Shown one piece after another: positions 59,466 through 64,000 of a stretch of 64,000 nucleotides of DNA. Origin of the DNA: DATMNI01 sp963817515 (GTDB taxonomy: Bacteria > Acidobacteriota > Terriglobia > Bryobacterales > Bryobacteraceae); assembly GCA_963817515.1 (NCBI GenBank), contig CAWFPJ010000026.1, positions 1 to 64,000 of the forward strand, read 5' to 3'. How positions within the stretch are numbered: the stretch's first letter is position 1; each line of letters starts with the position of its first letter. The notes below the pieces were generated by a model. It searched no databases, was not told the origin of the DNA, and was given only the letters and a program-made list of their open reading frames with translations. A program made the position numbers and the translations under genes.

Positions 59466-60042
59466 CTATATGAATGCGCCGGTTCTTTTGCCAGCAGTTC
59501 TCGTCATGATCCTGGCAAACGGGCTTCTCCTTACCGTAGCTAACCACATTGAGCTGGGCGCTGGGAATTCCCACCTGTACTAGATAATCCTTGGCGGCCT
59601 GGGCCCGCGCATCGCCGAGCGCCATATTGTATTCCGCCGAGCCGCGCTCGTCGCAGTGGCCTTCGACCATCAGCTTATAGGTTGGATAATCCCTAAGAAT
59701 ATCGCGCAGTTCGGTGGAATTGGCCTGCAGAGCTTTGACGGCATCGGGGCGCAAGGCGTGCTGATTATAGTCGAAATAAGCATCCTCAATCCTGGCCAGA
59801 AGCTCGTCAATGCGGGCGCGCGTTGCGGCGCTGGGAACCCGCGTTTCCGGTGTGTTGGCGGCAACAGGAGCGGGCGCAACCGCGGCCCTCACAGGCTGCT
59901 GGTTGGGGCTTGGCCTGGAGGTCTCAACAGCGGGCTGGGGAGCGGGCGGGGGCACCGCGGCCACCTTTTTCTTGGCGCAGGCCGCTCCGCCAAGGGAGAT
60001 CGCGGCAACTGCAAAGAGAATCAATTCGCGAGAATTCTTCAT
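59446..60042 (-). CDS. pal: Peptidoglycan-associated lipoprotein (OmpA-like)
   Basis: Pal links the outer membrane to peptidoglycan in the Tol-Pal system. 198 residues. A lipoprotein signal with LGGAAC box, a Pro/Ala-rich linker, and an OmpA C-terminal domain (AYFDYNQHALRPDAVKAL, VEGHCDERGSAEYNMALGDARA) are visible. AAGGA lies five bases before ATG 60042. tolB/tolQRA are not adjacent. It is co-directional and overlapping with the CLC gene. Confidence 0.93.
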   Translation of the reverse strand: MKNSRELILFAVAAISLGGAACAKKKVAAVPPPAPQPAVETSRPSPNQQPVRAAVAPAPVAANTPETRVPSAATRARIDELLARIEDAYFDYNQHALRPDAVKALQANSTELRDILRDYPTYKLMVEGHCDERGSAEYNMALGDARAQAAKDYLVQVGIPSAQLNVVSYGKEKPVCQDHDENCWQKNRRIHIGAGATD

Positions 60043-60142
60043 GTAATTCCTTCCTGTTTCCAATTGTGACGTTTCGTCCGCAGCATTCCCATCCTGTGCG
60101 GACAGGATATTTTCGTACAGCCGGTTTGATTACACTGGTCAC

Positions 60143-61519
60143 GTGGAAGGACCGCGCCGCAAGGCCCCTTGGTTCGTGCTCTCGGTTGGCTTTGGTGGTC
60201 TGCTGATCTTCATTATCGCGGCCGCCACGGATACGCTGCTGGTGCTGGACCGCGTCCGCGAGGGTGAAACCAGCATTCGCACGGCATACCTTCAACGGTT
60301 GGGCGCGCTGGACCAGATTCGCGCACAACTCTATTTATCGGGCACATACGTGCGCGATTTTCTGCTCTCGCCGGACTCAATCGGCGCCCAAGCCCAGGCC
60401 GTTCGGCTGGCCTCACTGGAACGCGAAACGCACACTGCCCTGCAGGGCTATTCCCGTTGGCTCGAAGCCGGCGAGCGCGAGCCCTTCCTGGCGCTGCAAT
60501 CCGAAATCGAAGCCTATTGGCGCGTGCTCGACGGCACCGTGACCTGGAACCCGGAACAGCGGAACCGCCTGCGCAACGCATTCTTTTACCAGGAACTGGT
60601 GCCACGCCGCACCGCCATGCTGCAGATCGCCGACCGCATCGCCGGAGTCAACGAGCAGGGCTTGAGGCGGGCCGAGGAGCGTATGGCCGCCTCGTCCGAC
60701 GGCCTGCGCCGAACTTTGACCGTGACCTTCGGGATCACACTCGCGGGCAGCCTGGTGCTGGCCATGCTGACCATTGGTCATACACTGCGGCTGGAGCGCG
60801 AACTGGAGCGCCGGCTGGCGGAAAACGCACGATCGAGCGCCGGCCTGCAGGATCTCTCGGCCCGCCTGGTGCGAGCGCAGGAGAACGAACGGCGCACGCT
60901 GGCGCGCGAACTGCACGACGAAGTGGGGCAATCCCTATCGGCGATTCTCATGGAAACCGATGGCGCCGAATGTGCCGAAACACAGGCGAAGATGCGCGAG
61001 CATCTGGCCTCCATCCGGTCGCTGGCGGAAAAGACCGTGAACGAAGTCCGCGATCTGGCGCTGCTCTTGCGGCCGTCCATGCTCGACGATTTTGGACTGG
61101 TACCGGCGCTTCAATGGCATGCGCGAGAGATGACCAAGCGCACCGGAATGAACATTGTGGTCTGGGCCGATGACGCCGCCGGCGATCTGCCGGACGAACA
61201 CCGGACCTGCATCTATCGCATGGTACAGGAAGCCGTGAACAACTCCGCCCGCCATGCCAGCGCCCGCACCGTGGAAGTGACGGTGCGGCGCGACGGCGAC
61301 CACGTGGTGTTGCGCGTGCAGGACGACGGAGGCGGATTCGACACGCGGTATGTCCGCGGCCTTGGCCTGCTGGGCATGGAGGAACGCGTGCGGCGGCTGG
61401 GCGGTCACTTCCAAATCACGTCACAGCCGGGCCGCGGAACCTCGGTCGATGCCCAACTGCCGCTGCTGGAACTAGCCCGAAAAAACGAACATGAAGCCTA
61501 TTCGCATTCTGGTGGCTGA
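60143..61519 (+). CDS. NarL-type sensor histidine kinase
   Basis: 458 residues. TM1 (WFVLSVGFGGLLIFIIAAAT) and TM2 (LTVTFGITLAGSLVLAMLTI, about 195-215) enclose a periplasmic four-helix (CHASE3/4HB-like) sensor. The HisKA_3 dimerisation domain has ARELHDEVGQSLSAI with the phospho-His near residue 258. The HATPase domain shows VQEAVNNSARHA, VQDDGGGF and GLGLLGMEERVRRLGG. The GTG start overlaps nothing upstream. Its end overlaps the response regulator by 29 bases, so the two are a matched pair. The signal is unknown. Confidence 0.93.
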   Translation: MEGPRRKAPWFVLSVGFGGLLIFIIAAATDTLLVLDRVREGETSIRTAYLQRLGALDQIRAQLYLSGTYVRDFLLSPDSIGAQAQAVRLASLERETHTALQGYSRWLEAGEREPFLALQSEIEAYWRVLDGTVTWNPEQRNRLRNAFFYQELVPRRTAMLQIADRIAGVNEQGLRRAEERMAASSDGLRRTLTVTFGITLAGSLVLAMLTIGHTLRLERELERRLAENARSSAGLQDLSARLVRAQENERRTLARELHDEVGQSLSAILMETDGAECAETQAKMREHLASIRSLAEKTVNEVRDLALLLRPSMLDDFGLVPALQWHAREMTKRTGMNIVVWADDAAGDLPDEHRTCIYRMVQEAVNNSARHASARTVEVTVRRDGDHVVLRVQDDGGGFDTRYVRGLGLLGMEERVRRLGGHFQITSQPGRGTSVDAQLPLLELARKNEHEAYSHSGG

Positions 61520-62141
61520 TGACCACACCGTAGTGCGCGATGGGTTGCGGGCGGTTCTCGAGCGCCAGCCCGACATGGAGATTGTGGCCGAAGCCGCCGA
61601 CGGCCGCGAGTGCCTGCGTCTTGCCGAGGAGCATTCGCCTGACGTGGTAATCATGGACATCGCCATGCCGCACATGAACGGCATGGAAGCCACGCGCAGG
61701 ATTCTGGCATCCCAAACGCATTGCGCGGTGGTGATTCTCAGCATGCACCAGGACGAAAGCTACGTGCTGGGATCATTGAAAGCCGGGGCCAAGGGTTACC
61801 TTCTGAAGGATTCCGCGCGGACCGAAATCATCGACGCCATTCGCGCCGTGTCGCAAGGCCACTCTTTCCTGACACGCAAGATCAGCCGCATGCTGCAGGA
61901 GGATTACATTCAGCAACTGGAGCGCCGCGGCCTTGACGACCGCTATGATCTGCTTACCGCCCGCGAGCGCGAGATTCTGCAACTGGTGGCCGAAGGGCGG
62001 GCCAATAAAGAAGTCGCGAGCCTGCTGAACATCAGCCTGACTACAGTGGAAACGCACCGCACGCACGTTCTGCAAAAACTCGGCCTGCACAGCATACCGG
62101 AGTTGATCCTCTATGCGGTTCGCAAAGGAATCATCGCCTGA
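61491..62141 (+). CDS. NarL/LuxR-family response regulator
   Basis: 216 residues. The receiver domain has VADDHTVVRDGL, the phospho-acceptor Asp56 in VVIMDIAMPHMNG, and LKAGAKGYLLKDS. The C-terminal LuxR-type helix-turn-helix is LTAREREILQLVAEGRANKEVASLLNIS, TVETHRTHVLQKLGL. It pairs with the overlapping kinase gene. Targets are not evident; the TIM-barrel gene downstream is a candidate only by position. Confidence 0.95.
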   Translation: MKPIRILVADDHTVVRDGLRAVLERQPDMEIVAEAADGRECLRLAEEHSPDVVIMDIAMPHMNGMEATRRILASQTHCAVVILSMHQDESYVLGSLKAGAKGYLLKDSARTEIIDAIRAVSQGHSFLTRKISRMLQEDYIQQLERRGLDDRYDLLTAREREILQLVAEGRANKEVASLLNISLTTVETHRTHVLQKLGLHSIPELILYAVRKGIIA

Positions 62142-62162
62142 GCACGCCTGACTGGCGGACCG

Positions 62163-62180
62163 CGTGGCTTAGAGGCCACG
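62163..62180. repeat. Short hairpin after the response regulator
   Basis: CGTGGC (62163-62168), loop TTAGAG, GCCACG (62175-62180). It sits between the response regulator and the TIM-barrel gene. No T run follows, so it is more likely an interspersed palindrome than a terminator. Confidence 0.5.
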
Positions 62181-62199
62181 GCTGTGCTACCTATGTTAT

Positions 62200-63141
62200 A
62201 TGAATTCAGACGGAATTCTCCTCTCCCGGCGTGCCCTGTTGGCAGCCGGCGCAGCGTTGATGAGCCGCCCGCTACCGGCCAAAGAGAAGTTGAAGGTGGC
62301 GGTTTTCTCCAAGCATCTTCAGTTTCTGACGGGCGAAGATCTGGCCAAGAGCGTGGCCGAGCTCGGATTCGACGGCCTGGACATCACGGTACGCAAGGGC
62401 GGGCACGTGGAACCGGCGCAAGTGTCGCAGGAGCTGCCGGCCCTGGTGGCCACGCTCAAGGCGCACGGCCTGGAAGTACCCATGGTGACCACAGACATTG
62501 CGGACGCCGAGACGCCCTTCGCCGAGGACATTCTGAAAACCATGGCGCGGCTGGGAATCCGGAATTACCGTTTTGGCGCGTTCAAGTGGGAGGCTCGCCA
62601 GCCGTACGAGGCGCAACTGGAATCCATGAAGCCGCGCCTGGCGAAACTGGCGGCGCTCAATGCGAAATACCAGGCTTGCGCCATGTATCACACGCATTCG
62701 GGCGCAGGTTTGGTCGGGGCATCAATCTGGGACCTGTACATAATGATGAAAGACCTGGACCCGAAGGCCATGGGCGTGAATTACGACGTGGCGCACGCTA
62801 CCATTGAGGGCGGGCTGGGCGGCTGGATCAACAGCTTCAAAATCACCGGCGCGCATGTGCGAGGCATCGCGTTGAAGGATTTTCTCTGGGAGCGGGATGC
62901 CAAGGGCAACTGGCGGGAGCAGTGGAAGCCGATCGGCGAAGGCATGGTTCGTTTTCCGCAATTCTTCGGTATGGTATCGGAGTCGGGGTTCGCGGGACCG
63001 CTGCAGCTTCACTATGAGTATCCGTTGGGCGGCGCCAACAACGGCACACGTAAGATCACGATTTCGCGCGAGGAGGTTTTCACCGCGATGAAGAAGGATC
63101 TGGTCAAGGTGCGCGGTTATCTGGGGCAAGCGAGTTTGTGA
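62200..63141 (+). CDS. Exported sugar phosphate isomerase/epimerase-like protein (AP2Ec TIM barrel)
   Basis: 313 residues. A Tat-like signal (SRRALLAAGAALMSRPLPA) is followed by a xylose-isomerase-like TIM barrel (VAVFSKHLQFLTGEDLAKSVAELGFDGLDITV, YHTHSGAG, GVNYDVAHATIEGG, HVRGIALKDFLW). Members with this leader are common in Acidobacteriota and act on unknown carbohydrates. Its TGA overlaps the next start (GTGA), so it is coupled to an enolase-superfamily gene, suggesting joint sugar or sugar-acid breakdown. Confidence 0.88.
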   Translation: MNSDGILLSRRALLAAGAALMSRPLPAKEKLKVAVFSKHLQFLTGEDLAKSVAELGFDGLDITVRKGGHVEPAQVSQELPALVATLKAHGLEVPMVTTDIADAETPFAEDILKTMARLGIRNYRFGAFKWEARQPYEAQLESMKPRLAKLAALNAKYQACAMYHTHSGAGLVGASIWDLYIMMKDLDPKAMGVNYDVAHATIEGGLGGWINSFKITGAHVRGIALKDFLWERDAKGNWREQWKPIGEGMVRFPQFFGMVSESGFAGPLQLHYEYPLGGANNGTRKITISREEVFTAMKKDLVKVRGYLGQASL

Positions 63142-64000
63142 AGATACGACGGCGGCAGTTTCTGACCGTGCCTTTAGCCATGCCTGCATTGTTGGCGGCG
63201 GCGCAGCCCACGGACGCGCGCATTGAGGAACTGCAGATAAGTTTCGAGGATTACCGGTACCGCGCGCCTTACAAGTTCGGCGGCAAAGAAGTGGACCGGG
63301 TCACGCTGCTGAAAGTCCGCTGCCGGCTGGGGACCAAGGCGGGGAAATCGGCGGAGGGCGCGGCCACCATGTCACTGGGAAATGTCTGGTCGTTCCCCGC
63401 CCCGAATATTCCTTACGACACTACGCTGGCGGCAATGAAGGCGCTGGCGCAGAAGATCGCCGGAATCACGCGAAGCTTCACGGAATACGCGCATCCGCTG
63501 GACGTCAATCACACGCTGGCGCCGGAGTACCTGAAGGCAGCGGCGGAGACCTCGCGCGAGTTGCAACTGGCGCTGCCCATCCCCAAGCTGTGCACCCTGG
63601 TGACGGCCAGCCCGGTGGACGCCGCCATCCATGACGCATTCGGAAAACTGCACGGCCGCAACAGTTTCACGGTTTGCGGGAAAGACTTTGTGCGCTACGA
63701 CCTGGCGCATTATCTGAACCAGGAATTTCGCGGGGAATATCTGGACCCGTACATTCTGCAAAAGTCCGCGCCGCGGATCCGCATGTATCACTCGGTGGGG
63801 GCATCGGACCCACTGACCGCCGCTGAGGTGAAGAAGCGGATTGGCGACGGACTGCCGGAGACGCTGGAGGACTGGATTCCATACAACGGCGTGACCGCGA
63901 TCAAGATCAAGCTCAACGGCGCGGACCTGGCGTGGGACGTGGACAGAGTCGCCGAGATCGACCGCGTGACCACGGCGGCGCAGACCAAACGCGGCTTCAA
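63138..64000 (+). CDS. Enolase-superfamily (mandelate racemase/muconate lactonising) protein, 3' end off window
   Basis: The frame runs open from GTG 63138 to the window edge (287 codons). The N-terminus MKIRRRQFLTVPLAMPALLAAA looks like a Tat-type signal. The capping-domain region is IEELQISFEDYRYRAPYKFGG, and the barrel start shows GVTAIKIKLNG, where the first catalytic Lys (KxK) is expected. The metal ligands lie beyond the edge, so the reaction (dehydratase, epimerase or racemase) cannot be assigned. It is translationally coupled to the TIM-barrel gene. Confidence 0.82.
   Translation, partial: MKIRRRQFLTVPLAMPALLAAAQPTDARIEELQISFEDYRYRAPYKFGGKEVDRVTLLKVRCRLGTKAGKSAEGAATMSLGNVWSFPAPNIPYDTTLAAMKALAQKIAGITRSFTEYAHPLDVNHTLAPEYLKAAAETSRELQLALPIPKLCTLVTASPVDAAIHDAFGKLHGRNSFTVCGKDFVRYDLAHYLNQEFRGEYLDPYILQKSAPRIRMYHSVGASDPLTAAEVKKRIGDGLPETLEDWIPYNGVTAIKIKLNGADLAWDVDRVAEIDRVTTAAQTKRGF

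Overview
The window is about 60% GC chromosomal DNA that reads as a member of the Acidobacteriota, probably near Solibacter/Bryobacter. This rests on gene types rather than on any search. They include an ADOP-type MacB/FtsX permease, a degenerate JAB/MPN-domain protein, PD40 and TPR proteins, small zinc-ribbon proteins, many GTG/TTG starts, and dense GC-rich palindromic repeats between genes. No rRNA, tRNA, CRISPR array, prophage or insertion sequence was recognised. The one transposase-like gene is a REP-associated HUH protein.

Layout. 1-5.2 kb: a partial membrane protein with a dead-looking MPN domain, a zinc-finger/LamG-like protein, a large TPR protein and a small RGRPRK-tailed protein. 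5.5-9.9 kb: carA-carB. 10-15.4 kb: lipoprotein cyclophilin, methyltransferase, topA, dprA. 15.5-18.5 kb: a RAYT gene between inverted REP-like repeats, a small hypothetical gene, and an egtB-egtD pair. 18.6-28.9 kb: TolC-like protein, pyrE-truA, ADOP permease, aldose epimerase, a PD40 protein and small zinc-ribbon proteins. 28.9-33.9 kb: smc, enoyl-CoA hydratase, AtuA C-terminal-like protein. 34-36.7 kb: an autoregulated-looking TetR-SRPBCC fusion and a sodium:solute symporter. 37.5-40.8 kb: a NIPSNAP / acyl-CoA carboxyltransferase / AtuA operon. 40.9-43.2 kb: cysE, nuoI, a redoxin and two very small genes. 43.4-49.5 kb: the rimP-nusA-infB-ylxP-rbfA translation/transcription operon with a terminator-like leader. 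49.5-53 kb: apbE, hemE, protoporphyrinogen oxidase. 53-56.8 kb: metG, tatD, polyprenyl diphosphate synthase. 57-60 kb: a CLC-CBS-TPR fusion and pal. 60.1-62.1 kb: a NarL-type two-component pair. 62.2-64 kb: a Tat-type sugar isomerase-like protein and a partial enolase-superfamily protein.

Functional themes. Pyrimidine synthesis is represented by carAB and pyrE, heme synthesis by hemE and the oxidase, and ergothioneine-type thiol synthesis by egtBD. A CoA-linked carboxylation/hydration route (carboxyltransferase, AtuA, AtuA C-terminal piece, enoyl-CoA hydratase) is split over two neighbouring loci near a TetR-family gene with twin operators.

Caution on sequence quality. Five genes (PD40 protein, smc, enoyl-CoA hydratase, infB, CLC) are each broken by one small indel while both halves stay well conserved. 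Because smc and infB are normally indispensable, base-call or assembly indels are the likeliest cause. Each is annotated here as one gene spanning both reading frames.
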